Assembly: GCA_021803035.1 (NCBI GenBank)
Contig: JAJZME010000081.1
Span: 1 to 64,000 of the forward strand
Length of the DNA stretch: 64,000 nt
Reading direction: 5' to 3'
Source: Acidobacteriota bacterium
GTDB lineage: Bacteria; Acidobacteriota; Terriglobia; Terriglobales; Acidobacteriaceae
Shown: piece by piece, positions 17,656-29,102 of the stretch
How positions within the stretch are numbered: position 1 is the stretch's first letter
Layout: the number at the start of each line of letters is the position of its first letter
Position numbers and translations under genes: made by a program
The notes under the pieces: generated by a model
The model's database searches: none
Told to the model about the DNA's origin: nothing
Seen by the model: the letters and a program-made list of their open reading frames with translations, nothing else

Positions 17656-18627
17656 GTGCCGTCAACTTCAGCGTCGCCTTCTGTTCCGCCTTCCGCGCTC
17701 ACTTTTCAGGACCTTTTATTCCGCCTGCAGGGTTTTTGGGCGGCGCGCGGCTGCGTTTTGCAGCAGCCCTACGACGTCGAGGTTGGCGCGGGGACCATGG
17801 CGCCGGAGACATTTCTGCGCGTGCTTGGGCCGCAGCCCTATCGGGTGGGCTACGCGCAGCCTTCGCGCCGGCCGGCCGACGGCCGCTATGGCGAGAATCC
17901 CAACCGGCTCTTCAAGCACACGCAGTTTCAGCTCATCCTCAAACCGCCGCCGGTCAACGTGCAGGAGCTATATCTTGAATCGCTGGAAGCCATGGGCATC
18001 GACCTGAGCCGGCACGACCTGAAGTTTGAGGAGGACAACTGGGAGTGGCCCGCGGGCGGCGCCTGGGGCGTGGGCTGGCAGGTGATGCTCGACGGGTTGG
18101 AGATCACGCAGTTCACCTACTTCCAGCAGTGCGGCGGCCTCGATCTGGATCCCATGTGCGCCGAGCTGACCTACGGCATGGAGCGCATCGCGGCGTTTTT
18201 GCAGGATGTCGATTCCATCTACGACATCGTGTGGGCGCGCGACCCCGACACCGGCGCAGCGGTGACCTACGGCGATGTGCGCCTGGCCGAAGAACTGCAA
18301 TTCTCGGTCTACAACTTCGAATACGCGGATGTGCCCCGGCTCTGGGATCACTTTAATTCCTACGAGGCCGAGGCGCATGCGCTTCTGGCCCAGGCCGAGG
18401 TATTGTTCACGCGCGAAGACGCAACGGCCGTAGAGAAGCGGCGCTTTCCGCTGCTGGCGACGTATGAGCTGGCGCTGAAGTGCTCGCATCTGTTCAACCT
18501 GCTCGATGCCCGCGGCGCGATCAGCGTGACTGAGCGCGTGGGCGTCATTGGGCGCATCCGCGCGCTGGCCGTGGGCGTGGCAAAGGCCTATGCGGCGCAG
18601 CAAGGCGCCGCGGCTTCCAGCTCTTAG
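17656..18627 (+). CDS. glyQ: glycyl-tRNA synthetase alpha subunit
   Basis: Catalytic (class II) subunit of the alpha2-beta2 glycyl-tRNA synthetase, activating glycine with ATP. Family motifs are clear: [39 protein letters not shown], the [17 protein letters not shown] class II motif and [18 protein letters not shown] chose the GTG at 17656 (VPSTSAS), preceded by AAGAGAGAT at about 8 bases, rather than an earlier ATG at 17545; this gives 323 residues with a short Ser/Pro-rich N-terminal extension. glyS follows 113 bases downstream. The gap holds an 11-base direct repeat AGCTAATAGCG. Confidence 0.97.
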   Translation: MPSTSASPSVPPSALTFQDLLFRLQGFWAARGCVLQQPYDVEVGAGTMAPETFLRVLGPQPYRVGYAQPSRRPADGRYGENPNRLFKHTQFQLILKPPPVNVQELYLESLEAMGIDLSRHDLKFEEDNWEWPAGGAWGVGWQVMLDGLEITQFTYFQQCGGLDLDPMCAELTYGMERIAAFLQDVDSIYDIVWARDPDTGAAVTYGDVRLAEELQFSVYNFEYADVPRLWDHFNSYEAEAHALLAQAEVLFTREDATAVEKRRFPLLATYELALKCSHLFNLLDARGAISVTERVGVIGRIRALAVGVAKAYAAQQGAAASSS

Positions 18628-18693
18628 CTGTTGGCTTTTATCTCCTGGCGAACTGATTTCAGGGATCGACAACGCAAGCACCTCACAAAACGA

Positions 18694-18721
18694 GCTAATA
18701 GCGAACAGCTAATAGCGGCGC
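18694..18721. repeat. short direct repeat AGCTAATAGCG x2
   Basis: Two copies of AGCTAATAGCG separated by AAC lie between glyQ and glyS. Similar AGC-T-AGC wording occurs at the glyQ stop (AGCTCTTAGCTGTTGGC) and at both ends of the mnmA/cysteine desulfurase gap near 1655 and 1744. They seem to be a low-complexity intergenic motif rather than a defined element. Confidence 0.35.
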
Positions 18722-18740
18722 AGAGAAAGCACCCAAAGCT

Positions 18741-20825
18741 ATGTCGGACTTTCTATTGGAAATTGGTCTGGAAGAAGTTCCCGCCCGCATGATTGCCGGG
18801 GCTGAGGCCGAACTGGGACGGCGGGTTCAGGATTTGCTCACGCGCGAGCGGCTGCTTGCACCCGAGGCGCGGCTGACGACCTACTCGACGCCGCGGCGGC
18901 TGGCTGTGCTTGTGGAAGGCGTTCTGCCTGCGCAGGCGGATAGCGAAGAGAAGCTCACCGGGCCGTCGTGGAAAGTGGCCTTCAAAGACGGCCAGCCGAC
19001 CGCCGCGGCTGCTGCCTTCGCGAAGAAGGCCGGCGTCGATGTGTCGGCTCTGGAAAAGGTGACTACGCCCAAGGGCGAGTATGTGGGAGCTACCGTCAAG
19101 CGCCGGGGGATCAGCGCGCCCGAGTTGCTGGCCGCCGAACTGCCCAGGGAAGTGCTGGCCATCTATTGGGCCAAGAACATGTACTGGCGCGCAGGCAAGC
19201 CGGAGCGTTTCGTGCGCCCGGTGCGCTGGGTGGTGGCGCTGCTGGACTGCTCGGTGGTTGGGCTGGAGATCGCCGGCATTGCCGCCGGAAACCTGAGCCG
19301 CGGCCACCGCGTGCTGAACGGGGATGCGCCGGTTGCGATTGACGAGGCGAAGCAGTATGCGGAGAAGCTGCGCGCCGCCAAGGTGGTGGCCGGCGTGGCC
19401 GAGCGCCGGCAGATGATCCGCAAGGCGCTGGACGCCGCCACGCGCACCATCCCCGGCGCGCGCTGGCGCGAAGACGAGCCGCTGGTGGAAACGGTCGTTC
19501 ATCTCACCGAGTGGCCGACGGTGATCGTCGGAGACTTTGAGGCGGAGTATCTGGCGCTGCCCGAGGAAGTGCTGGTCACGGTGATGCGCGACCACCAGAA
19601 GTACTTTGCGGTGGAAGACGCCAACGGCAAGCTGGCGCCGCACTTTCTCGCCGTGCTGAACACGCAGACCGACGCCGAAGGCGCGGCCATCATCCGCCAC
19701 GGCAATGCCCGGGTGCTGCGGGCGCGCTTCAAGGATGCGCGCTTCTTCTGGGATTTCGACCAGAAGACGCCGCTTGCCAGCCGCATCGAGAACCTGAAAC
19801 ACGTCACCTTCCAGAAGGAGTTGGGCAGCTACTATTGGAAGACCGAGCAGAACCTGGCCGTGGCGCGCGAGCTTGCCGAAGCCGTCAGCGAAGACGGCAT
19901 CAGCTTCGACAAAGCGGTGCTGTTCAAGGCTGTGGAACTGGCCAAGACCGATCTCACGACGGAGCTGGTGAAGGAATTCACCGAACTGCAAGGGGTGATA
20001 GGCGGGCTGTATGCGCGGGCGCAGAAGCTGGGCGAACGCGTGGCGCTGGCCATCTATCAGCAGTACGAGCCGGCCTCCAGCGAAGACGAAATTCCGCTTT
20101 CCGCCGAGGGCCAGTTGCTGGGGCTGGCAGACCGCATTCAGACCATCACCGCGATGTTCGGCATCGGCAACGCGCCCACGGGCTCAAAGGATCCGTTTGC
20201 GCTGCGCCGCGCCGCCAATGCGGTGGTCAAGATTCTTGCCGAAAGCGAGCTGCCGCTGACGCTGCGCGACGTGGTGGACGCGTCCGGCGCGCAGGCGGAC
20301 ACCAATGAACAGGTCTCGGCGTTTTTGCGCGAGCGCCTGCACTTCTACCTCAAGGATGTGCGCGGCTTTGCTTACGACGTGGTGAACGCCGTGCTGGCCG
20401 CCGGGGCTGACGACGTGCGCGACGCCATGGCCCGCGCCGAAGCGCTGACCACGGTGCGCGGCTCGGAGGATTTCGCCGCGGTTTCCGCGGCGTTCAAGCG
20501 CATCAAGAACATCCTGCGCCAGGCCGCGGAAAAGGGCTTTGCGCTGGGCTCGCCGAAGAGCGTGATGCTGGCGCCGGAGGCGCAGCGGCTGGCCGATGCT
20601 TCCGCCGCGCTGGCCCCGCGCGTGGCCGCTCTGCGCGAGCAGCGCACCTACGTCGCGGCGCTGACGCTGATCGCCACGCTGCGCCCGGTCGTGGATACAT
20701 TCTTCGACAAGGTCATGGTGCTCGACCCGGACGCGGCAATACGCGGCGCACATCTGGCGCTGATCGACGAAGTGCTGCGGAGCTTCTCCGGCATTGCGGA
20801 TTTCAGCGAGATTGTCACGGCGTAG
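18741..20825 (+). CDS. glyS: glycyl-tRNA synthetase beta subunit
   Basis: 694-residue beta subunit, which binds tRNA and is needed for charging in the alpha2-beta2 enzyme. The N-terminus FLLEIGLEEVPARMI is diagnostic. STPRRLAV, PMRW-like RFVRPVRWVVALLD, SRGHRVL, MRDHQKYFAVED and the HD-like PTGSKDPFALRRAANAVVKIL follow in family order. It ends with an anticodon-binding DALR-like helical domain. It lies downstream of glyQ on the same strand and probably shares its transcript. Confidence 0.98.
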   Translation: MSDFLLEIGLEEVPARMIAGAEAELGRRVQDLLTRERLLAPEARLTTYSTPRRLAVLVEGVLPAQADSEEKLTGPSWKVAFKDGQPTAAAAAFAKKAGVDVSALEKVTTPKGEYVGATVKRRGISAPELLAAELPREVLAIYWAKNMYWRAGKPERFVRPVRWVVALLDCSVVGLEIAGIAAGNLSRGHRVLNGDAPVAIDEAKQYAEKLRAAKVVAGVAERRQMIRKALDAATRTIPGARWREDEPLVETVVHLTEWPTVIVGDFEAEYLALPEEVLVTVMRDHQKYFAVEDANGKLAPHFLAVLNTQTDAEGAAIIRHGNARVLRARFKDARFFWDFDQKTPLASRIENLKHVTFQKELGSYYWKTEQNLAVARELAEAVSEDGISFDKAVLFKAVELAKTDLTTELVKEFTELQGVIGGLYARAQKLGERVALAIYQQYEPASSEDEIPLSAEGQLLGLADRIQTITAMFGIGNAPTGSKDPFALRRAANAVVKILAESELPLTLRDVVDASGAQADTNEQVSAFLRERLHFYLKDVRGFAYDVVNAVLAAGADDVRDAMARAEALTTVRGSEDFAAVSAAFKRIKNILRQAAEKGFALGSPKSVMLAPEAQRLADASAALAPRVAALREQRTYVAALTLIATLRPVVDTFFDKVMVLDPDAAIRGAHLALIDEVLRSFSGIADFSEIVTA

Positions 20826-20914
20826 GGCCTGTATTTCCCAGGTCCCGGCCGCAAAACCCCGGGTGGCTGACTGCCGCATCTTCATTTACGGCCAAGCGTC
20901 TAATATTGATAGAG

Positions 20915-21538
20915 ATGTCGGACACACTTTATCTGAGTTTGTGGTATCCGAACCTCCGCCTGGAGTCGCTCCCTGACAAGCTGACGGCCGTCCTGGATGC
21001 TTTTGCCGCGCACGGCGGCGAGCGGCTGGTCTACGCGGCCACCGTCTGGCCTGTGAGCTGGAGCGAAACGCCGGTCTTTCAGCGGGTTTACGGGCGCGCC
21101 GGGCAGGGGCCGGAACGCGGCGCCCCGCCCCGCCAGGCCGTCGAGGAAGCATTGGAGCTGCTCCACGACGACTACGCCTACGAGTTTCAGATGGGCTGGA
21201 GCCTCTGGGAGGTGGAAACAGCGCCCGGGCTCGATCCGCGCTGGGTGCGCGCACCGCGCCTGGTGCGCGTTACCGGCTACGGCCCGCTCTTCGACGAAGG
21301 CGCCTACGAGCAGGAGGGCCACATCAAGATTGACTTCGGCCCGGATACGCCGTTTCTGGAGGAAGAGACAGAGCTGAACGCGCAGGCGGCGCGGCACGTG
21401 GAAGAAAATGTGCGGCAGCTTGTGGAACTGGTGGCGGCCGTGCAGAAGGAATCCGGGGCGACGGCGCGCCTGCTGTGGAGCGAACTGGGCGAAAGTCTGG
21501 CCCAGCGGTTGGCGGCCCGGCTCGGGGTGAATAACTGA
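20915..21538 (+). CDS. conserved-looking protein of unknown function
   Basis: 207 residues, soluble, acidic, with no signal peptide. The middle holds aromatic-rich segments (YAYEFQMGWSLWEVE, VRVTGYGPLFDEGAYEQEGHIKIDFG) and the C-terminal third is a helix rich in Glu/Ala. I do not recognise a family. The ATG at 20915 was used; an in-frame TTG lies 9 bases earlier. A TAATAT box ends 8 bases before the ATG, so the transcript could have a very short leader. It sits between glyS and the lpt genes and ends 2 bases before lptCA, suggesting co-transcription and coupling with LPS export. Confidence 0.72.
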   Translation: MSDTLYLSLWYPNLRLESLPDKLTAVLDAFAAHGGERLVYAATVWPVSWSETPVFQRVYGRAGQGPERGAPPRQAVEEALELLHDDYAYEFQMGWSLWEVETAPGLDPRWVRAPRLVRVTGYGPLFDEGAYEQEGHIKIDFGPDTPFLEEETELNAQAARHVEENVRQLVELVAAVQKESGATARLLWSELGESLAQRLAARLGVNN

Positions 21539-21540
21539 CC

Positions 21541-24033
21541 ATGCGCTTCACCATCAAACGATTGCGGGCCCTGGTGCTGGCGGCGGGCGTCCTGCTGGTG
21601 ATGGTGCTGGCTGCGTTTCTGGTCGCGGACCACTGGAGAAACATTCTCAATCGCCGTGACATTCCCAGGCGGCTGGGCATCAACATCCAGCAAGAGGCCA
21701 ACGGCGTCACCTACACCCAGTCGCATGGGGGCCATGTCGTCTTCAAGATCCACGCGTCGCGCGTGGAGCAAATGAAGAACCAGCAATCGCTGCTGCACGA
21801 TGTAAAGATCGAGTTTTTCGCGCCGGACGGCCGCACCCTGGACAGCATTGCGGGCAACGATTTTGCCTATAACCAGAAGACCGGCATCGCCACCGCGCAG
21901 GGCCCGGCAGAGATCACCCTGACGCATCCGCCCGCCGCGCAGCCCGGCTCGTCCAAAGCCGCGGCAGGCAGCGCATCCGGGCCCACGGGCGTGCCCATCA
22001 TCCCGGCGGCGGCGCCAGGCACCATCCATGTGGACACCAGCGGCCTCATCTTCAACCAGAACACCGGCGTGGCGACAACCACCCAAAAGGTGAACTTTTC
22101 GATGGCCCAGGGGAGTGGCACCGCAATGGGCGCCGTCTATAACTCGCGGCAGGGCTTCCTGGTGCTCGATCACGCGGTGAAACTGACCACGAAGCGCAAC
22201 GGTGAAACCGTGGTGGTCCACGCAAAACATGCCCGGTTTGAACGGGACCCGCAGGTCTGCCTGCTGCGCAGCGCAACGGCCACCTACAACGGCGGGCAAA
22301 TGACCGCCGGAACGGCAACGATCTTTTTCCGCAACGGCGGCTCGGCCCGGCGTCTGGCCGCCGCCGGCGGATTCACGCTGGCGACCATCAGCGGCGATCG
22401 CCTGGCCGCACCCACAGGATTGCTGGAGTTCAACAAGCAGAACCAGCCCAGCAGCGGCTCGATGCAGGGCGGCGTCAGGCTGGACTCAAAGAGCGCGAAC
22501 CAGCAGATGAACGGGACGGCGCCCAGTGCGGAGCTGCGCTTTTCGCCCCAGGGAGAACTGCGCGTGCTGCAACTGAACCAGGGCGTGGCGATACGCAGCG
22601 AGGCGGTGAGCCTGGCCGCCGGACCGCATTCTGAGCCGCTGCGCGTGAACCGCACCTGGCGCTCGCCGTCGGCTTACCTCGACTTCCGCAACGCCGGCCA
22701 GGGCCAGGTCGAGCCAGCGGTTCTGCATGGCTCGGGCGGCGTGGTTGTGACCAGCGAGACCCTTCGCGGCCATGCCGCGCCGTTGCCCATGCGCCTGACG
22801 GCCGAGGATGTGACGGGCGAATTCGGCCCGAACTCCCAACTGACCTCCATCACCGGCGTGGGCCACGCCAGCATGGAACAAACCACGACGCAAGGCGCCA
22901 CCCAAACCGCGACCGGCGACCGGATTGTGGCGCGTTTTGCGCCCGCGGCCGCCCGAAGCGCTTCGGGAAGCGCCCAGGCCACCGCGGCAGAGATCGAGTC
23001 GGCCGTGCTCAACGGCCATGTGTCCCTGATTCAGCATCCGGCGCCGCAGGCCGGCGCGCAGCCCCAGGCGCCCATGCGGGCCACCGCCGGACACGCCGTC
23101 TACGAGAATGCCGGCCAGTGGCTGCGCCTCACCGAAAACCCTCTTGTCGAGGACGGCGGCATGCAGATCGCGGCGACCCGGATCGACGTTTCAGAGCAGT
23201 CAGGCCAGGCTTTTGCGCACGGTCAGGTAAAGGCCACGTGGATCGGCACCGGTGCGCCCGGCAGCGGCTCGGCTGCGCCAGTGCAGGGCGAAAAAGGTCT
23301 CCTGTTCGGCGGCAAGACCCCAGCGCACGTCATCGCGGGCGAAGCCCAGTTCAGCCAGTCCAGTGGCGTGGCGATCTTCCGCGACCATGCGCGCCTCTGG
23401 CAGCAGGCCAACTCCATCTCCGCTCCGGAGATCATTCTGAATCGTGAGCAGCAAACCGTGGTGGCGCGCACTTCCAATCGCGCCGAGCCGGTGCGGGCCG
23501 TGCTGCTCGGCACTGGCGCTTCCGCCAAGGCATTGGCATCCCCCGGCGAAGCGCACCGTGAGGCCGCAGCGGAATCTTCCAACCCGCCCATCATCCACGT
23601 GCGCGGCGGCGGGTTGACCTACTCCGATGTGGAGCACCGGGCAGTGGTGGTGAGCGGCGTGATGGGGTCGGTGGTTGCGGAAACCGGCGGCGCCACCTGC
23701 GTCGCGCACAAGGTTGTCCTGCTCCTCAAACCGCGCGGCGCCAGCGCGGGCCAGGCATCCGCCGAGGTGGAAAGCATCACGGCGACGGGCGATGTGAGCG
23801 TCAGTTCGCAGGGCCGGCGCGGGACAGGCGCAAAGCTGGTCTACTCCAGCCAAACCGGCAGCTATGTTCTCACCGGAACGCCGGCGCATCCGCCTCGGTT
23901 AACCGATCCTCTGCGCGGCGTTGTGACGGGCGCGGCTTTGATTTTCAACAGCCGCAATGATAGCGTCAGTATCGAAGGCCGCGGACGCGAGACCCGGACG
24001 AATACGATTGCGCCGAATGCGGCGAAGAAGTAG
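21541..24033 (+). CDS. fused LptC-LptA (OstA-like) LPS transport protein
   Basis: 830 residues. One N-terminal membrane anchor (residues 5-30, LVLAAGVLLVMVLAAFLV) is followed by an LptC-like beta-jellyroll (about 50-135: GVTYTQSHGGHVVFKIHASR, DGRTLDSIAGNDFAYN). A long series of OstA/LptA-type beta-strand repeats follows, ending in a recognisable LptA domain (about 680-810: IHVRGGGLTYSDVEHRAVVV, LVYSSQTGSYVLTG). It would form the periplasmic slide that carries LPS from the inner-membrane ABC transporter to the outer membrane. lptB follows 27 bases downstream. The length is several times that of separate LptC or LptA, so one polypeptide may span much of the bridge. Confidence 0.85.
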   Translation: MRFTIKRLRALVLAAGVLLVMVLAAFLVADHWRNILNRRDIPRRLGINIQQEANGVTYTQSHGGHVVFKIHASRVEQMKNQQSLLHDVKIEFFAPDGRTLDSIAGNDFAYNQKTGIATAQGPAEITLTHPPAAQPGSSKAAAGSASGPTGVPIIPAAAPGTIHVDTSGLIFNQNTGVATTTQKVNFSMAQGSGTAMGAVYNSRQGFLVLDHAVKLTTKRNGETVVVHAKHARFERDPQVCLLRSATATYNGGQMTAGTATIFFRNGGSARRLAAAGGFTLATISGDRLAAPTGLLEFNKQNQPSSGSMQGGVRLDSKSANQQMNGTAPSAELRFSPQGELRVLQLNQGVAIRSEAVSLAAGPHSEPLRVNRTWRSPSAYLDFRNAGQGQVEPAVLHGSGGVVVTSETLRGHAAPLPMRLTAEDVTGEFGPNSQLTSITGVGHASMEQTTTQGATQTATGDRIVARFAPAAARSASGSAQATAAEIESAVLNGHVSLIQHPAPQAGAQPQAPMRATAGHAVYENAGQWLRLTENPLVEDGGMQIAATRIDVSEQSGQAFAHGQVKATWIGTGAPGSGSAAPVQGEKGLLFGGKTPAHVIAGEAQFSQSSGVAIFRDHARLWQQANSISAPEIILNREQQTVVARTSNRAEPVRAVLLGTGASAKALASPGEAHREAAAESSNPPIIHVRGGGLTYSDVEHRAVVVSGVMGSVVAETGGATCVAHKVVLLLKPRGASAGQASAEVESITATGDVSVSSQGRRGTGAKLVYSSQTGSYVLTGTPAHPPRLTDPLRGVVTGAALIFNSRNDSVSIEGRGRETRTNTIAPNAAKK

Positions 24034-24060
24034 ACAAACAAGAGAGAGCCAACGACGCAC

Positions 24061-24789
24061 ATGCAGACGCTGAGCGCCGAGGGAATCGGCAAGTCGTACA
24101 AAGGCAGACAAGTTGTCCGCGGAGTCAACCTTAAAATTTCCCGCGGCGAGGTTGTGGGGCTGCTGGGCCCCAACGGCGCCGGCAAGACCACCAGCTTCTA
24201 TGTCATCGTGGGACTGGTGGCGCCCGAGACCGGCCGCGTCATGGTCGATGACACCGACATCACGCACATGCCGATGTACCTGCGTGCGCGCAACTTCGGC
24301 ATCAGCTACCTGCCGCAGGAGCCCTCGGTCTTCCGCAAGCTCACCGTCGAAGAGAACATCCTGGCCGTGCTTGAGGCGCAGCCGCTCGACAGCCGCGAGC
24401 GCCGCACGCGCACCGAGCGCCTGATCAACCAGCTTAATCTGGGGCACATCCGGACCACCCGCGGCTATGCGCTCTCCGGCGGTGAGCGGCGGCGTGTGGA
24501 AATCGCCCGCGCGCTCTGCATTCAGCCCAACTTCATCCTGCTCGACGAGCCCTTCAGCGGCATCGATCCCATCGCCGTGCTTGAGCTGCAGAAGATTATT
24601 TTCGATCTCAAGGCCGGCGGTATCGGCATTCTTATCACCGACCACAGCGTGCGCGAGACGCTGAGCGTCACCGACCGGGCGTACATCATCGCCGAGGGAC
24701 GCATCTTCCGCGCCGGAACGCCTCACGAGCTTGGAAACGACCTGGAGGTGCGGCGCGTCTACCTGGGAGAAGGCTTTTCACTGGGGTGA
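24061..24789 (+). CDS. lptB: LPS export ABC transporter ATPase LptB
   Basis: 242-residue cytoplasmic ATPase driving LPS extraction with LptFG. Walker A is GPNGAGKTT, the Q-loop lies near [17 protein letters not shown] (typical of LptB), the signature is [15 protein letters not shown], Walker B is [13 protein letters not shown] and the H-loop is ITDHSVRET. It lies directly after the LptC-LptA fusion and 360 bases before rpoN, the order known from many Gram-negative genomes. The permease genes lptF and lptG are not in the window. Confidence 0.97.
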   Translation: MQTLSAEGIGKSYKGRQVVRGVNLKISRGEVVGLLGPNGAGKTTSFYVIVGLVAPETGRVMVDDTDITHMPMYLRARNFGISYLPQEPSVFRKLTVEENILAVLEAQPLDSRERRTRTERLINQLNLGHIRTTRGYALSGGERRRVEIARALCIQPNFILLDEPFSGIDPIAVLELQKIIFDLKAGGIGILITDHSVRETLSVTDRAYIIAEGRIFRAGTPHELGNDLEVRRVYLGEGFSLG

Positions 24790-25149
24790 CGGTTTGCGGC
24801 CAATGCCGGGACTTGCGGCTGAACCTCTCTGCCAGTCAATTTTGCCGTCTAAACTGCCTGCCATGAGAGCCGTTTTTTGAAAGGGCACGATTGGCAGGCC
24901 AGGGGCTTCGGCCCTGATTGCCGTAACTGTCGCATAATCAGCGAGGTCTCAGTCTCTGAGATAAAGCATTTCAATCGCTTCAACTTTTGCCGCGGGCTGC
25001 TAAAGTGGGATATCGCGTTTCGGAAGGGAACCGCTCAATGAACTGTTGCCCAATCCGGAACCAATCGCGCGATACGGCGCATTTTCCCATTTAAGACTTT
25101 TCTCACATAATTAAACTCACAGTGAATCTACACAGGGAACGGTTCCCAT
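24790..25149. other. intergenic leader of rpoN
   Basis: 360 bases without a gene. It contains a REP-like hairpin core around 24900 (CAGGGGCTTCGGCCCTG), an inverted repeat CTCAG-TCT-CTGAG near 24950, an A/T-rich segment around 25090-25125 that probably holds the rpoN promoter, and the 13-base inverted repeat described separately. Confidence 0.5.
25135..25147. promoter_or_regulatory. inverted repeat GGGAAC-G-GTTCCC abutting rpoN start
   Basis: A perfect 6+1+6 inverted repeat ends two bases before the rpoN ATG. A one-base spacer is too short for an RNA hairpin loop, so a DNA operator for a dimeric regulator is more likely. The repeat also covers the only plausible ribosome-binding bases (GGGAA), so a bound protein or structure could gate rpoN expression. 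Confidence 0.45.
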
Positions 25150-26766
25150 ATGGCGCTGCTGCAACCAAAACTGAACCTCAAAGTCGCGCAACGCCAGGTC
25201 CTGACGCCGGGCCTGATGCAGATGGTGAGCGTTCTTGCGCTCAACAAGCTCGAACTGAAGGAGATGATCGATGCCGAGATGGTGGAAAACCCCGTCCTGG
25301 AGGAGATTGACGAATCCGTTCCGACGCTGGATGAGGTTGCGAGCCGGGAGGAGCGCCTGGAACGGAGTGCGGAGGAAACAGTGGCTCCGCCCAAGGATGT
25401 TTTTAGCGAGATCGATTTCGGATCGTACTTTCAGGAGTATCTTGATCCCGGCTATCGCACGCAGCCGGAGTACGAAGAGAGCGAAAAGCCTTCGTTTGAA
25501 AACTTTCTCTCTCAGCCAACGACTTTGTCCGATCACCTGGCGTGGCAGTTGGGGGCTTTGAGCCTTGATCCGAAGCTCCATGAAGCGGCGGAGTTCATCG
25601 TCGGCAACCTGGATGGGGACGGCTATCTGGCGGGGAGCGAAGACGAGCTGGTGAGCAGCTTTGGCCAATTCCTGCAGAGCGCCGCGGAGGACGGCAGCGC
25701 GCAAAGCGATGGGACCTCCGCGGCCGCGGCTGCCGAAGCCATCCGCGACCTTGTGCGCCAGGCCCTGAATCTGGTGCAGCATCTGGATCCCGCGGGGATC
25801 GGCGCCCGGGATCTGCGCGAATGCCTGATGCTTCAGATCGCCGCGCAGCAGGCCGAATTCGCGCACCTCTACGGCAACCTTGCGGTGCCGCCGGAGCCGG
25901 ACGAAAATCCTCACGGCAGCTTCCGCGCCGAGGCTGAAGCCGGCATCGAGGCGCGGCGCCGCAGCATGGAAGTGGCCGCCGTTATCGCGGACCAGCACCT
26001 GCACCTGCTGCAAAAGCGCGATCTGAAAGCTCTGGCGCACGCGGCCCGCGTTACGGTGGACGAGGCCCGGGCAGGCGTGGAGTTCATTCGCACTCTCGAT
26101 CCGCGCCCCGGCCGTCTGTATAACCGCGAGCAGACGCGCCTGATCGAGCCGGACGTTGTCTTTACAAAGCGCGGCAACGAGTGGGTGGTGTCCATGAACG
26201 AGGAAGACATGCCCAGCCTGCGCCTCAGCCAGCGCTACCGCCGCATGCTGGTGGCGGAAAACACCGACAAAGAGGTGAAGGACTACGTCAAGGAGCGGTT
26301 CCGCTCCGCGCTGCAACTCATGCGCAACATTGCCCAGCGCAAGAGCACCATACTGCGTACCTGCGAGGTGATTGTGCGCCGCCAGCAGGAGTTTCTGGAA
26401 CTGGGCGTGGAAGCGCTGCGTCCCATGATGATCAAGGAAGTGGCCGAGGAGATCGGCGTTCATCCCTCCACCGTGAGCCGCGCCGTGGCCAACAAGTACG
26501 CGCACACGCCGCAGGGCGTCTTCGAGCTGCGGTTCTTCTTCTCGGAGGGTTCAAACGGCCCTGAAGGCGCGGATACGCCGCTGCTGGTGCTCAAGCGCAA
26601 GGTGCGCAAGCTGATTGAAGAAGAAGATCCGCGCCATCCCCGCACCGACGATCAGCTCGCCGCCATGTTGCAGGCGCAAGGCATTCAGCTCACCCGGCGC
26701 ACGGTGGCAAAGTATCGCGAAGACATGAACATCCCCTCCACGCACCAGCGCCGCCGCCGCGAGTGA
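25150..26766 (+). CDS. rpoN: RNA polymerase sigma-54 factor
   Basis: 538 residues. Region I is Gln/Leu-rich (LNLKVAQRQVLTPGLMQMVS, ENPVLEE) and binds enhancer activators and core polymerase. Region II is acidic. Region III carries the core-binding part and a helix-turn-helix (VHPSTVSRAVANKYAHTPQG). The C-terminal RpoN box is TRRTVAKYRE, with Thr in place of the common Ala at its first position, and binds the -24 element. It directs transcription from -24/-12 promoters. The lptB-rpoN order is conserved in Gram-negatives, but hpf and ptsN do not follow here. An inverted repeat sits right at its start. Confidence 0.97.
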   Translation: MALLQPKLNLKVAQRQVLTPGLMQMVSVLALNKLELKEMIDAEMVENPVLEEIDESVPTLDEVASREERLERSAEETVAPPKDVFSEIDFGSYFQEYLDPGYRTQPEYEESEKPSFENFLSQPTTLSDHLAWQLGALSLDPKLHEAAEFIVGNLDGDGYLAGSEDELVSSFGQFLQSAAEDGSAQSDGTSAAAAAEAIRDLVRQALNLVQHLDPAGIGARDLRECLMLQIAAQQAEFAHLYGNLAVPPEPDENPHGSFRAEAEAGIEARRRSMEVAAVIADQHLHLLQKRDLKALAHAARVTVDEARAGVEFIRTLDPRPGRLYNREQTRLIEPDVVFTKRGNEWVVSMNEEDMPSLRLSQRYRRMLVAENTDKEVKDYVKERFRSALQLMRNIAQRKSTILRTCEVIVRRQQEFLELGVEALRPMMIKEVAEEIGVHPSTVSRAVANKYAHTPQGVFELRFFFSEGSNGPEGADTPLLVLKRKVRKLIEEEDPRHPRTDDQLAAMLQAQGIQLTRRTVAKYREDMNIPSTHQRRRRE

Positions 26767-27017
26767 CGCGCCGCATTCCGGCGCAGATCCGCCGCGCATC
26801 GCAACCGGCAGCAGGCGGGGAAACTTGGCAGCCGCTTCTCTAAGGCTGCGCGCCACCATCACTTGCAGCCGCTTCGATCGCGCCTTCGCCTGCGCATACT
26901 TGCCGTCCGTGCGCCTTACTCGATAGAGTGACCCAACAGGGCATTTGCGGCGAGCATTGCTCCCAATCGTCGTGTCACAGCCAGATCAAGATTGCTTTCC
27001 CAAGAAGGGTGCCATTT

Positions 27018-29012
<1,995 letters not shown>

Positions 29013-29038
29013 CGGCCTGGAGCAAAGTCCGGAATTGA

Positions 29039-29068
29039 AGAGGCACGACGCCAGTCGTGCCTCTTTTT
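29039..29068 (+). terminator. intrinsic terminator of acsA
   Basis: A perfect 11-bp stem AGAGGCACGAC/GTCGTGCCTCT with loop GCCA is followed by TTTTT. It lies 26 bases after the acsA stop and before the convergent ispG gene. Confidence 0.9.
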
Positions 29069-29102
29069 CAACGCAGACGAGATGAGATGCGCGCCGGCCA
29101 GT

